Source of the DNA: Chloroflexi bacterium bin20
Lineage (GTDB): Bacteria > Chloroflexota > Anaerolineae > Aggregatilineales > Phototrophicaceae
Direction: 5' to 3'
Length of the DNA stretch: 64,000 nt
Assembly (NCBI GenBank): GCA_002238485.1
Contig: MPMG01000013.1
Span: forward strand, 1-64,000
Position numbers and translations under genes: made by a program. The notes beneath the pieces were generated by a model. That model made no database searches. It saw only the letters and a list, made by a program, of their open reading frames with translations, and was not told the DNA's origin. Positions 17,821 through 25,327 of the stretch are shown here, piece by piece. Numbering within the stretch: position 1 is the stretch's first letter; each line of letters opens with the position of its first letter.

Positions 17821-18660
17821 TCAACACCGCGCCAGCAGCCACTCGCGCAGGTCTTTGATAACTTGGTCGCGCTCGATTTCGTTGACAACTTCGTGTCGCA
17901 GTCCGGAGTAGATTTTGACCATCGCATCGGACGAGTCGCTCTGCTGCACGAGGAAATGAGCGCCAGACGCGGGCGCCAGCTTGTCCGCCCCGCCGTGCAT
18001 AGCCAGCAGAGGCAAGTGGATCGTTTGCACAGACGCGCAGATCGCACGCGCCTTACGCACGAGAGCCGCCGATGTCCCGATGCGCCACATGCGCTTCTCG
18101 ACCAGAGGATCTTCCCGCCACTCTTGCAGCTTGCCTTCGTCGCGCGTCAGGATGCTGTCTGGCCCGCGTGGCGAGATCCGCACTTTCGGGATGAATCGCG
18201 CCGCCAGCAGCAACAGCGATACCAGCCAGGCCGGGCGTGTGCGCTCGCCATGGATGGCGACTCCGCTCAAGACGATGCCGCGCAGGTGCGGTGGCTGACG
18301 CAAGACAAATGCCAGCCCTATTAACGAACCCATGCTGTGCGCGAAGATGAATGGTGGCAACTGGGGATGCTTCTTGCTCGCGAGGTGAAATAACTGCTCG
18401 AAATCATCAACAGCCTCGTTCAGGTCGGGGATGTAGCCACGCAGTCCGCCGCTTCTGCCATGTCCGCGGTGGTCAATGGCATAACAAACCAGTCGCGCAT
18501 CAGTCAGCGCCGCTGCCACATGGCGATAGCGTCCGCTGTGTTCATTGATGCCGTGCAATATGAAAACTATGCCGCGGATCTTGCCCATCTGCGGCAGCCA
18601 CTCCCGATAGAAGATCGGACAGCCATCTGCGCTCTCAAACTTGCCTTCATGTTCGATCAT
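17821..18660 (-). CDS. Alpha/beta hydrolase, monoacylglycerol lipase-like
   Basis: 279 residues from the ATG at 18660; a GTG at 18672 would add four. It has the Hydrolase_4 / monoglyceride lipase pattern: FILHGINEHSGRYR oxyanion region, YAIDHRGHGRSGG, nucleophile FAHSMGS, acid MHGGADKLAP and catalytic His in GLRHEVVNE. It probably hydrolyses glycerol or other lipid esters in the cytoplasm. It has its own transcription unit, 130 bases upstream of the liv operon on the same strand. Confidence 0.8.
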   Translation of the reverse strand: MIEHEGKFESADGCPIFYREWLPQMGKIRGIVFILHGINEHSGRYRHVAAALTDARLVCYAIDHRGHGRSGGLRGYIPDLNEAVDDFEQLFHLASKKHPQLPPFIFAHSMGSLIGLAFVLRQPPHLRGIVLSGVAIHGERTRPAWLVSLLLLAARFIPKVRISPRGPDSILTRDEGKLQEWREDPLVEKRMWRIGTSAALVRKARAICASVQTIHLPLLAMHGGADKLAPASGAHFLVQQSDSSDAMVKIYSGLRHEVVNEIERDQVIKDLREWLLARC

Positions 18661-18694
18661 GCTCAGCGACACTCACGGGGGCGGACCCCATGCC

Positions 18695-19156
18695 TCACTG
18701 TCGCATTGATTCAAGCTCTCCCCGAATCGCCAGCGCCAGCGCATTCATTTCGGTTTCGTCACAACGCTCCGCCAAGGGTACACCAAGCCGACGCATAACC
18801 CTATAAGCGATGTCATCGGGCGCTTGGTCGGGCATGCGCGGCACGATGTGAAAATGAACATGCGGATGATCGGCCGATTCGGCGAATTGCATGATATACG
18901 TCTTCTGGCAGCCAGTATGCCGCTTCAGCGCCTGAGAAACCTCGCGAAGCAGCGCGCCGAGGTCAGCCGCTTCCGCAATCGTCAGCTCATTGAGCGATTG
19001 CATGTGCCGCCGCACGATCAGCACCAGCCAGCCGAGAAGCGATGTATTGTAGGCGTGAGCGACATCCCAATAGCTGCTGCGATAGATGCTGTCCCAAGGC
19101 GGCGCTTCGCCCTCATCGCGCTTGCGCAAAAGCACGCAGCTCATGCACTCTGTCAT
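18695..19156 (-). CDS. HIT family nucleotide-binding hydrolase
   Basis: 153 residues from the ATG at 19156, preceded by GGGAGGAAGCC; a longer reading to 19186 lacks a ribosome site. The histidine triad is HVHFHIVPR. An N-terminal CMSC pair is a likely zinc ligand set, as in HinT-like enzymes. It acts on nucleotide phosphoramidates or AMP conjugates in the cytoplasm. The gene is divergent from the small kinase gene. Confidence 0.85.
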   Translation of the reverse strand: MTECMSCVLLRKRDEGEAPPWDSIYRSSYWDVAHAYNTSLLGWLVLIVRRHMQSLNELTIAEAADLGALLREVSQALKRHTGCQKTYIMQFAESADHPHVHFHIVPRMPDQAPDDIAYRVMRRLGVPLAERCDETEMNALALAIRGELESMRQ

Positions 19157-19252
19157 TGGCTTCCTCCCGCGTTCAGAACTTGCCACATCTACACTGTCCC
19201 GCCGAACAGGTCTCGCTCCCGATCCAAACTAGGTGGTCGCGGATGCTGACGG

Positions 19253-19258
19253 TATAAT
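19253..19258 (+). promoter_or_regulatory. Candidate -10 box for the P-loop kinase gene
   Basis: A perfect TATAAT stands 36 bases before the ATG at 19295. No good -35 box is seen at 16-18 bases. It lies in the divergent gap between the HIT and kinase genes. Confidence 0.35.
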
Positions 19259-19294
19259 CCTGCGCGACACGATTCGACAAAAAAATGAGGGCCG

Positions 19295-19870
19295 ATGGCG
19301 GAAAATCCCGAGCGATCGAGAGCGCTGGCGCTGGTCGGCATGCCGGGCGCTGGCAAGACAATCTGCGCCGAACATCTGGCAGAGCGCGGATACTGGACAC
19401 TGCGTTTTGGCGCATTGGTGGTCGATGAAGTGCGGCGGCGCGGCTGGGATGTCAACGCCGAAAACGAACGCATCGTCCGCGAAGAAATGCGCGACCGGCA
19501 TGGCATGGCAGCGATGGCTGCGCTCAGTTTGCCGCGCTTGCGGGCTGCCCTCGCCGAAAGCCGCCATATCGTCATCGACGGACTCTACAGCTTTAGTGAA
19601 TACCAGCTGCTGCGGGGAGAATTGGGCGCGCCCTTGCTGCTGCTTGCCATCGTTGCGCCGCGCCACCTGCGCTATCAACGTCTGGCCTGCCGCCCAATCC
19701 GCCCCTTGAGCGCCAGCCAAGCCCTGCAGCGCGATATCCGCGAGATCGAGCGGCTGGAGAAGGGCGGTCCTATCGCCATGGCAGATTTCACCTTGCTCAA
19801 CAGCGGCACAACTGCACAGTTGCTGGCGCAATTGGACGACTTACTGCGCGAGCTGGACTTCCTTCCTTGA
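19295..19870 (+). CDS. Small P-loop kinase (dephospho-CoA kinase / AAA-like)
   Basis: 191 residues, with GAGG 4 bases before the ATG. Walker A is GMPGAGKT near the N-terminus. A later IVIDGLYSF segment resembles a nucleoside monophosphate kinase core. The C-terminal half has a ADFTLLNSGT region typical of dephospho-CoA kinase-like proteins from Chloroflexota and archaea. It probably phosphorylates a small metabolite, but which one is not evident. It is followed by the DtxR gene, which has its own promoter. Confidence 0.65.
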   Translation: MAENPERSRALALVGMPGAGKTICAEHLAERGYWTLRFGALVVDEVRRRGWDVNAENERIVREEMRDRHGMAAMAALSLPRLRAALAESRHIVIDGLYSFSEYQLLRGELGAPLLLLAIVAPRHLRYQRLACRPIRPLSASQALQRDIREIERLEKGGPIAMADFTLLNSGTTAQLLAQLDDLLRELDFLP

Positions 19871-19878
19871 TTCTGCGC

Positions 19879-19908
19879 TTGCGGCTCGCGCCAATGCTAG
19901 ACTATAGT
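19879..19908 (+). promoter_or_regulatory. Promoter of the DtxR-type regulator gene
   Basis: TTGCGG (19879-19884), an 18-base spacer, TATAGT (19903-19908). The start codon at 19950 follows after a 35-40 base leader. The -35 box overlaps the end region of the upstream gene. Confidence 0.45.
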
Positions 19909-19949
19909 TACGAATATGCTCTGTTGGCTTGCGCAGGACCGAGGCGCGC

Positions 19950-20633
19950 ATGACAGCGACTGACTCCATGCAGGAATATCTGGCGGAAGCCTGGCGCATC
20001 GCCCATTATCAGCCCGATGACCGCTATGTATCGACATCGGCGCTGGCGGAAGAGATGGGCGTGTCTGCCCCCGCTGTAACGCGCATGGTGCAGCGGCTCA
20101 AGCTAGCTGGCTACCTGGAGCACGAGCCCTATCGCGGCATTCGTCTCACCCGCTCTGGCGAACGCGCGGCGCTTGCCAATATCCGCCGACACCGCCTTGT
20201 CGAGCGCTTTCTGGTCGATGTCATGGGTTTCGGCTGGCACGAAGTCCACGATGATGCCGATGACCTGGGCTTGGCGGTCAGCGATGCGCTGGTCGACAAA
20301 ATGGACGTCATGAGCGGCTATCCCAAACGTTGCCCGCACGGCGAGCCTATCCCCAGCGCCGACCTGGTCATGCCGCGCATCGTCGATTATCCGCTTTCTG
20401 ATGTGGCTGTGCGCCGCGAATATGTCATCAGCCGCGTGCACACCCATGACGAGCAGAAACTGCGCTATATCAGCGAGCTGCGCCTGGAGCCAGGGGCTCG
20501 ATTCCGCCTGACGACGCGCGCGCCCTTCAAGGGACCCCTGCAATTGCGCGTGGATGGCAAGGCACGACACTTGGGGCACGAGCTGGCTGGCGACCTGCGT
20601 GTCTGCAGCGAAGCCGAATATCGGCTTGTCTAG
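19950..20633 (+). CDS. DtxR/MntR family metal-dependent transcriptional regulator
   Basis: 227 residues from the ATG at 19950, with GAGG upstream; a TTG at 19929 is a weaker start. The N-terminal winged helix has ALAEEMGVSAPAVTRMVQRL. The dimerisation/metal domain follows, with RHRLVERFLVDVMG, WHEVHDDADDL and CPHGEPIP, the normal DtxR ligand region with some Glu-to-Asp changes. The C-terminal ~80 residues form an SH3-like FeoA domain. It senses Fe or Mn and represses metal uptake genes. No such target is adjacent. Confidence 0.88.
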   Translation: MTATDSMQEYLAEAWRIAHYQPDDRYVSTSALAEEMGVSAPAVTRMVQRLKLAGYLEHEPYRGIRLTRSGERAALANIRRHRLVERFLVDVMGFGWHEVHDDADDLGLAVSDALVDKMDVMSGYPKRCPHGEPIPSADLVMPRIVDYPLSDVAVRREYVISRVHTHDEQKLRYISELRLEPGARFRLTTRAPFKGPLQLRVDGKARHLGHELAGDLRVCSEAEYRLV

Positions 20634-20638
20634 GCGTC

Positions 20639-21553
20639 TTGTCTGCCGAGTGGTTTCGCGTCCGCGACAGCTTTGACCACAGCCGAGTCCCGCATCTGGT
20701 GCAAACGCGCTGGGGCGGCGACCCGCAGACTGTCCGTTTCATCAGCAGCGCCTACAACATTGTCTTTCGCTTTGAGCGCGACGGGCGCGGCTATTACCTG
20801 CGCATCTGCCATCATGCGCTGCACAAGCTGGAAAAAGCGCGGCAGGTCATGCACTTTCTGCGCTACCTGGCGGGGCAGGGCGTCCCAGTTGGCGAGCCAG
20901 TGCCGTCCCTTAGCGGGACGTATATTGAGCGGCTGCCCGGCGGTTATCATGCCTCGGCGCAATGCGAAGCGCCTGGCAAGCGGATGACCGATTTCGTGGG
21001 CGAGCTCGCGGTATACGAAGCCTGGGGACGTTCGCTGGGTTTGCTGCATGCCGCCTCGCGCAGCTATCAACCCGATGCGGACATTGATTATCAGTTCCCG
21101 ACCGTGCAGCAATTCTGGCGCAATATCGCGCCGGCCATCAAACAGGCATCATCGCAGTTGCAGCAAGTCTATGCGGAATTGAGCGACTGGATGCAGGGGT
21201 TGCCGCCGCAGGATTATGGGCTGATCCACGGCGACCATCGCCCGGGCAATGTGATCTGGGACGGGATGACTGCGCGTACAATCGACTTTGACGAACCCAA
21301 TTATCATTGGTATGCGGCTGATATTTCTCGCGCTTTGCTGGAACTTTGGAATCGTCCGCTGGAAGACCGCGTTGTCAGACGCAAAGCCTTCATGCGCGGC
21401 TACCTGCGCGAGCACGCAATCGACGAGCGCTGGATAGAAGAGCTGCCCTTTTTTGTCCAGCACCGCGCGCTGCTGATGGCAGCCTGGACTCTGCAAGAAG
21501 GCGGCAGCCCCGGGCGCGCGTATGACTGGGCGCTGAAGAGGGTGGGGTGGTAG
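20639..21553 (+). CDS. APH-fold small-molecule kinase (phosphotransferase family)
   Basis: 304 residues. The TTG start 5 bases after the DtxR stop is the only one giving a complete N-lobe; a GTG at 20699 would remove the first 20 residues. The kinase motifs are HGDHRPGN (Brenner loop) and IDFDEPNYHWYAAD (metal-binding Asp). This is the homoserine kinase II / aminoglycoside phosphotransferase fold. In this context it more likely phosphorylates a metabolite than an antibiotic. It appears co-transcribed with the regulator. Confidence 0.72.
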   Translation: MSAEWFRVRDSFDHSRVPHLVQTRWGGDPQTVRFISSAYNIVFRFERDGRGYYLRICHHALHKLEKARQVMHFLRYLAGQGVPVGEPVPSLSGTYIERLPGGYHASAQCEAPGKRMTDFVGELAVYEAWGRSLGLLHAASRSYQPDADIDYQFPTVQQFWRNIAPAIKQASSQLQQVYAELSDWMQGLPPQDYGLIHGDHRPGNVIWDGMTARTIDFDEPNYHWYAADISRALLELWNRPLEDRVVRRKAFMRGYLREHAIDERWIEELPFFVQHRALLMAAWTLQEGGSPGRAYDWALKRVGW

Positions 21554-21561
21554 TGATTGTC

Positions 21562-21590
21562 TTAACATTGCATGGATAAGCTGGTAAACT
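21562..21590 (+). promoter_or_regulatory. Strong promoter of the DUF262-HEPN operon
   Basis: TTAACA (21562-21567), a 17-base spacer, TAAACT (21585-21590), with an extended -10 TGG directly before it. It starts 8 bases after the previous stop codon. The leader to 21626 is about 30 bases and carries GAGG at 21616-21619. Confidence 0.55.
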
Positions 21591-21625
21591 GGATGTGCAT
21601 AACGCTTATACGCGTGAGGTGCCAC

Positions 21626-22711
21626 ATGGTAATTGAAATGGTTGTGGAAGCAGACAAGGAAGAAGAGTTGCCGATTGATGCCAATGATGCTGACGAAACA
21701 GTTGACGCGCAGGACTTCATAATTTCCAATTATGGTGCAGACTTTGACGTAGAGGGACTGGTACGGCGACTTGATCGAGGTGACATAGAGATTCCGGATT
21801 TCCAACGTGCATTTGTTTGGAATCAGAAAAGGGCATCCCGATTTATTGAGTCCTTGCTAATTGGATTACCTGTTCCAGGTATATTTCTGTATCGCGAGAG
21901 GGACTCGCAAACACTGCGAGTGATTGATGGCCAGCAACGGCTCATTAGCCTGAAATCCTATTACAACGGTCAGTTCCCGGGCTCAACCCGCAAGTTCAGA
22001 TTGACAGGCGTGAATAAGCGATTTGAAGGAAAAGCCTATACAGAATTGTTGCCTGAAGACCGGCGCAAACTCAACAATTCGATCATTCACGCCTCGATTA
22101 TTCAGCAAGATGCCCCTGACGATAACGGTACTAGTCAGTTCTCCCTATTTGAACGTTTGAATACAACATCGACACCATTGTCTTCGCAAGAGATTCGCGC
22201 CACCGTCTACAGAGGCACTCTCAATGAGCTGCTCGTAGAGCTTAATTCTTGCGAAGCGTGGAGAACTCTGATTGGCAAACCTAATCTCCGTAAGCATGAT
22301 CAGGAGTTAATTTTGCGATTCTTCGCGCTGTACTATGATCTGGCAGACTACAGACGCAATTTGAAAGAATTCCTAAACGAGTACATGAAGGGCAATCAAC
22401 AGTTGAATAGACATTCGGCCGACGACCTTCGTGAGCTGTTTACTACTACAGTCAGGACGATTCTTGAAAAACTGGACCGCCGCGCATTCAGACGCGATAG
22501 AGCCGTTAATGCGGCGTTGACAGATGCGCTAATGGTCGGCATTGCGCGACGCCTTGAAAGAGGACCAATAGATGCGAATATCCGAAACGAATACGAAAGG
22601 CTCATGAATGACCAGGAATTTGTAGCATCCATTTCTGCTGGTACATCTCAACTCAACAATGTGCGCACACGAATAGATCTCGCGACAGAGGCATTTGCTG
22701 GCGTGGAGTAA
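21626..22711 (+). CDS. DUF262 (ParB/Srx-fold) protein, GmrS/SspE-like N-domain
   Basis: 361 residues from the ATG at 21626 (GAGG, 6-base spacing); an upstream in-frame ATG at 21572 overlaps the promoter. The DUF262 signature is present: IPDFQRAFVW (56-65) and DGQQR (101-105). In GmrSD, BrxU and SspE this domain binds or hydrolyses NTP and senses modified DNA. The C-terminal ~150 residues are helical and lack a recognisable HNH (DUF1524) nuclease. The GC content is clearly below that of its neighbours. It is followed after 3 bases by a HEPN gene, suggesting sensor plus RNase effector, or antitoxin plus toxin. Confidence 0.82.
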   Translation: MVIEMVVEADKEEELPIDANDADETVDAQDFIISNYGADFDVEGLVRRLDRGDIEIPDFQRAFVWNQKRASRFIESLLIGLPVPGIFLYRERDSQTLRVIDGQQRLISLKSYYNGQFPGSTRKFRLTGVNKRFEGKAYTELLPEDRRKLNNSIIHASIIQQDAPDDNGTSQFSLFERLNTTSTPLSSQEIRATVYRGTLNELLVELNSCEAWRTLIGKPNLRKHDQELILRFFALYYDLADYRRNLKEFLNEYMKGNQQLNRHSADDLRELFTTTVRTILEKLDRRAFRRDRAVNAALTDALMVGIARRLERGPIDANIRNEYERLMNDQEFVASISAGTSQLNNVRTRIDLATEAFAGVE

Positions 22712-22714
22712 GCG

Positions 22715-23215
22715 ATGTACTCGGAAATCGTCGAACGGCAGAATGCGCTTGATCGCTTGTTTGTACTGGCGAATCAACTCCAACTAGATGGCAACACGGA
22801 CTTGAGAATTAGATCAGCGTTTGAGTCTTATCTCTGCATACGCACATATGCTTTTGTCGAAACTTCCATCCGTACGATTCTCTTGCGGTATGTGCGCCAG
22901 GTTGCTGGCGACGACGCTGTAGAGAACTTTGTGGCGTCTCAGCTTAAGCGTCATCCCAACCTCTCGTATAGCGTATTAATCAATCTGCTTGGCAGATTTG
23001 ATCCCGAATGGGCGACTATGATCAAGGAAAGTACGAACGCAATGATGCGAGTTGCGCTCGACGGGCTTGTAAATCTACGAAATAACATAGCTCACGGCGA
23101 CGATGTCGACATCTCCCTCAAAGACCTCCAGAGTTATTTCGAATCTTCACAGAGTATCGTTCGGCTTGTCTTTGAGACATGCGAGCCTGTTGCCGAAGTG
23201 ACGACCGGCATTTAA
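22715..23215 (+). CDS. HEPN-domain protein, predicted RNase toxin/effector
   Basis: 166 residues, beginning 3 bases after the DUF262 stop. It is all-helical, with the HEPN RNase motif R-x4-H as RNNIAH (Arg122, His127), preceded by a long helix with YLCIRTYAFVET. The pattern resembles the MAE_28990 / RiboL-PSP HEPN groups of toxins and defence effectors. RNA cleavage is predicted from the motif. The low GC and tight coupling to DUF262 indicate one transferred two-gene cassette. It is convergent with the next gene, 8 bases away. Confidence 0.78.
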   Translation: MYSEIVERQNALDRLFVLANQLQLDGNTDLRIRSAFESYLCIRTYAFVETSIRTILLRYVRQVAGDDAVENFVASQLKRHPNLSYSVLINLLGRFDPEWATMIKESTNAMMRVALDGLVNLRNNIAHGDDVDISLKDLQSYFESSQSIVRLVFETCEPVAEVTTGI

Positions 23216-23223
23216 TTCAACCT

Positions 23224-23697
23224 TCATCCCCGCCCATACAGTCGCCCGCCAAACTCGCTCGCCAGCGCATCGTCCAGTTCATCCGCATAGCCAGCCAGCC
23301 GACGGATGATGGCGTCCGCCTCTTCCGCGTCCAGACCCGCCAGCAAGCGCTCGTGATACAGGTAGACCACATCTTCGTGCAGGCCCAGCGCGGCATTCGT
23401 CAACTGCAAGTTCAACTCCAGCAGCCGCCGATATAGCGCCAGCAGGTTGCCCGGCGGCAGGTGCATAATAGGCGAAAGCACTTGCAGGTAGCCTTGTTCT
23501 TCTGGCGTTAGATAGACCTCAATCAGCGCCGAGCCCCGTTGGAAGTGCCAGCCGAAGCCGCTTGCCACCGCCATCTGCGCCGACTGCGCATCCACGCCGA
23601 TCGCCTGCAAGATGCCTTCGACCGCCTGCCGAGACAGGTCGATTGGCTGCGCTGGCTCTGGCGATGGTTTTGCGCGGCGTCGAAAGAATCGTCTCAT
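23224..23697 (-). CDS. YbjN-like domain protein
   Basis: 157 residues from the ATG at 23697, with AAGGAG upstream. The start overlaps the end of the preceding gene as ATGA (23694-23697), so the two are translationally coupled. After a basic N-terminus comes an alpha/beta domain of YbjN / type III chaperone-like type (FGWHFQRGSALIEVYLT, then LLALYRRLLELN). In this family the domain tends to bind protein partners; no enzyme motif is visible. Its partner is probably the pseudo-protease encoded just upstream. Confidence 0.6.
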   Translation of the reverse strand: MRRFFRRRAKPSPEPAQPIDLSRQAVEGILQAIGVDAQSAQMAVASGFGWHFQRGSALIEVYLTPEEQGYLQVLSPIMHLPPGNLLALYRRLLELNLQLTNAALGLHEDVVYLYHERLLAGLDAEEADAIIRRLAGYADELDDALASEFGGRLYGRG

Positions 23698-24758
23698 GCT
23701 TCGCTCCTTCGTCCACAACGCAGGCAGCGCCCGCCATGGAAACCGACTCGCGCCCCGCAATGCGAGCAGGGATGGCTTGCCGCCTCGCCATAGAGCTGCT
23801 TCAGGGTGTCTGTTTGCGCTGCAGGGAGAGCCTCATCAATTGGCAGGTCCCCGCCGCAGGATTCGCAGCTGCGTCCCCCATAGATCGGCGCTCGAGCCAG
23901 CCCGCCACAAGCGGGGCAGCAGCGCGCGCCCGGCTGCATCTGCATGTCTCGCTGCGCCTGTTCAGCCAGCGCCAGGATGCTGCTAATCTTCAGCGCCAGA
24001 GCCATGCCCCCGCCCGCACTGTTGCGCGTCATGATTCCCAGCAGCTGTCCGCGGTCATCATAGAGCGGATTGCCACCGGCGTCGGGCAGCTTCGCCACAG
24101 GCAAGCTCGTCGCCAGCCAATGACCAGCGCCCAGTCCGTCCAGGGCGGTCAGCGTCGCCTGCAAACGCGCCCCGCCAAAGCCCAGCGCGACCAGTTCCTG
24201 CCCAACTGCCAGCGCAGTCGGAGGCGCAATAGCCAGCCGGCCATCCAAACGCACAGGCGACTCTGCCAATGCCAAATCCATGCCCGGAAAACGCCGCAGC
24301 AGCTTGCCCTCCACCGTCTGCCCATCGGCCAGCGATACAGCCAAATCTCCTGCGCCGCCCAGGGCATAACTCGTTGTCGCCAGCAGGCCAGACTTCGTGA
24401 CAAACACAGCGCTGGCAACGCCGTTGACTCCGCCGTCGATGCCGACAACGCGCGGAAAAATTGACAGGCTTGGCGCGGGAGGCCGCTCTGCTAACAGGGC
24501 GCGGATACCTTGCTGGATCTGCGCATTGTCCGGCGTGAAAGCTAGCGCGTTTTGCAGGCATTGAAGCTTGAAGCCAGCATCGTCGCTCGCTTCCGCCAGC
24601 CAGACATGCGCCGCCGCCTGGCCGGCCGCATCCAGCTCGCCAGCATCAAGCAACTGCCGCAGTTTTGTCGCCGCCGCCACATCACCTGCTTGCATTTGGC
24701 GGATGGCAGCCCGCAATTCGTCTCGTGCCTGCATGAACTCATTGTAACCGCAGCCCAT
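23694..24758 (-). CDS. Trypsin-like pseudo-protease with zinc ribbons
   Basis: 354 residues. It has an N-terminal TPR-like helical part (about 9-90), a chymotrypsin-fold domain (about 103-265) and two pairs of CxxC zinc-ribbon halves (about 275-350). The fold is recognisable, but the catalytic set is not: the His position is Tyr131 (TTSYAL), Asp161 remains, and the Ser position is Ala227 (DAGG for the usual NSGG). It is therefore probably a binding protein, not an active protease. The start at 24758 is supported by a -10 box (TAGAAT, 24774-24769) that would give an almost leaderless mRNA. The ATG at 24734 is an alternative. Confidence 0.65.
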   Translation of the reverse strand: MGCGYNEFMQARDELRAAIRQMQAGDVAAATKLRQLLDAGELDAAGQAAAHVWLAEASDDAGFKLQCLQNALAFTPDNAQIQQGIRALLAERPPAPSLSIFPRVVGIDGGVNGVASAVFVTKSGLLATTSYALGGAGDLAVSLADGQTVEGKLLRRFPGMDLALAESPVRLDGRLAIAPPTALAVGQELVALGFGGARLQATLTALDGLGAGHWLATSLPVAKLPDAGGNPLYDDRGQLLGIMTRNSAGGGMALALKISSILALAEQAQRDMQMQPGARCCPACGGLARAPIYGGRSCESCGGDLPIDEALPAAQTDTLKQLYGEAASHPCSHCGARVGFHGGRCLRCGRRSEA

Positions 24759-24784
24759 TGAGAAGGGGATTCTATACCGTGCGC

Positions 24785-24812
24785 TTGCATGATGCGCGTG
24801 CTGTGTTACAAG
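24785..24812 (+). promoter_or_regulatory. Candidate promoter of the RidA gene
   Basis: TTGCAT (24785-24790), a 16-base spacer, TACAAG (24807-24812). GAGGGAG follows before the ATG at 24844. It overlaps the divergent promoter of the pseudo-protease gene (TAGAAT at 24774-24769 on the minus strand). Confidence 0.35.
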
Positions 24813-24843
24813 TAGCGGGGACGATCAGCGAGGGAGAACAACG

Positions 24844-25323
24844 ATGGAAGTCGAAGCGAAACTCGCCGAGATGGGTTTGGCGCTGCCGCCGCCAGTCTTG
24901 CCACCGGCGGGGGTCGAGCTGCCTTTCAGCTTTGTGCGCTTGCACGAGGGCATCGCCTACATTTCCGGGCATGGTCCACAGACTGCCGATGGCTCGATAG
25001 CGGGTCCTTTTGGCAAACTGGGCGTCGATGTCACGATTGAGGGCGGCTACGCGGCAGCGCAGGCGGTGGGGCTTTCTATGCTGGGCAGCCTCAAAAGGGC
25101 GCTGGGCGATCTCGACCGCATCACACACTGGCTGCGGCTGCATGGCATGGTCAATTGCGCGCCCGACTTTGCCCAGCAGCCGGCGGTCATTAATGGCTGT
25201 TCGCAGCTGATTTTGGCGCTCTATGGGGCAGAGCGCGGCGCACATGCTCGCTCGGCAGTGGGCATGGCAGCGCTGCCTTTCAATATGTGCGTGGAGATCG
25301 AAGGAGCGGTCGCTTATACATGA
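24844..25323 (+). CDS. RidA/YjgF family protein
   Basis: 159 residues. It has the YjgF-YER057c-UK114 fold: YISGHGPQTADG, GKLGVDVTIEGGYAAAQAVGL, RITHWLRLHGMVN and a C-terminal ARSAVGMAALPFN. It belongs to the longer RidA-like group often called endoribonuclease L-PSP. The canonical RidA arginine appears as ARSAVG. It probably deaminates reactive enamine/imine intermediates or acts as a related hydrolase. It is convergent with hyuA, 4 bases apart. Confidence 0.85.
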   Translation: MEVEAKLAEMGLALPPPVLPPAGVELPFSFVRLHEGIAYISGHGPQTADGSIAGPFGKLGVDVTIEGGYAAAQAVGLSMLGSLKRALGDLDRITHWLRLHGMVNCAPDFAQQPAVINGCSQLILALYGAERGAHARSAVGMAALPFNMCVEIEGAVAYT

Positions 25324-25327
25324 GTTT

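Noticed and set aside
23694..24758. Reading the trypsin-like gene as an active HtrA/DegP protease
   Set aside because: The His and Ser positions are Tyr and Ala, and a PDZ domain is absent, so activity is not supported.
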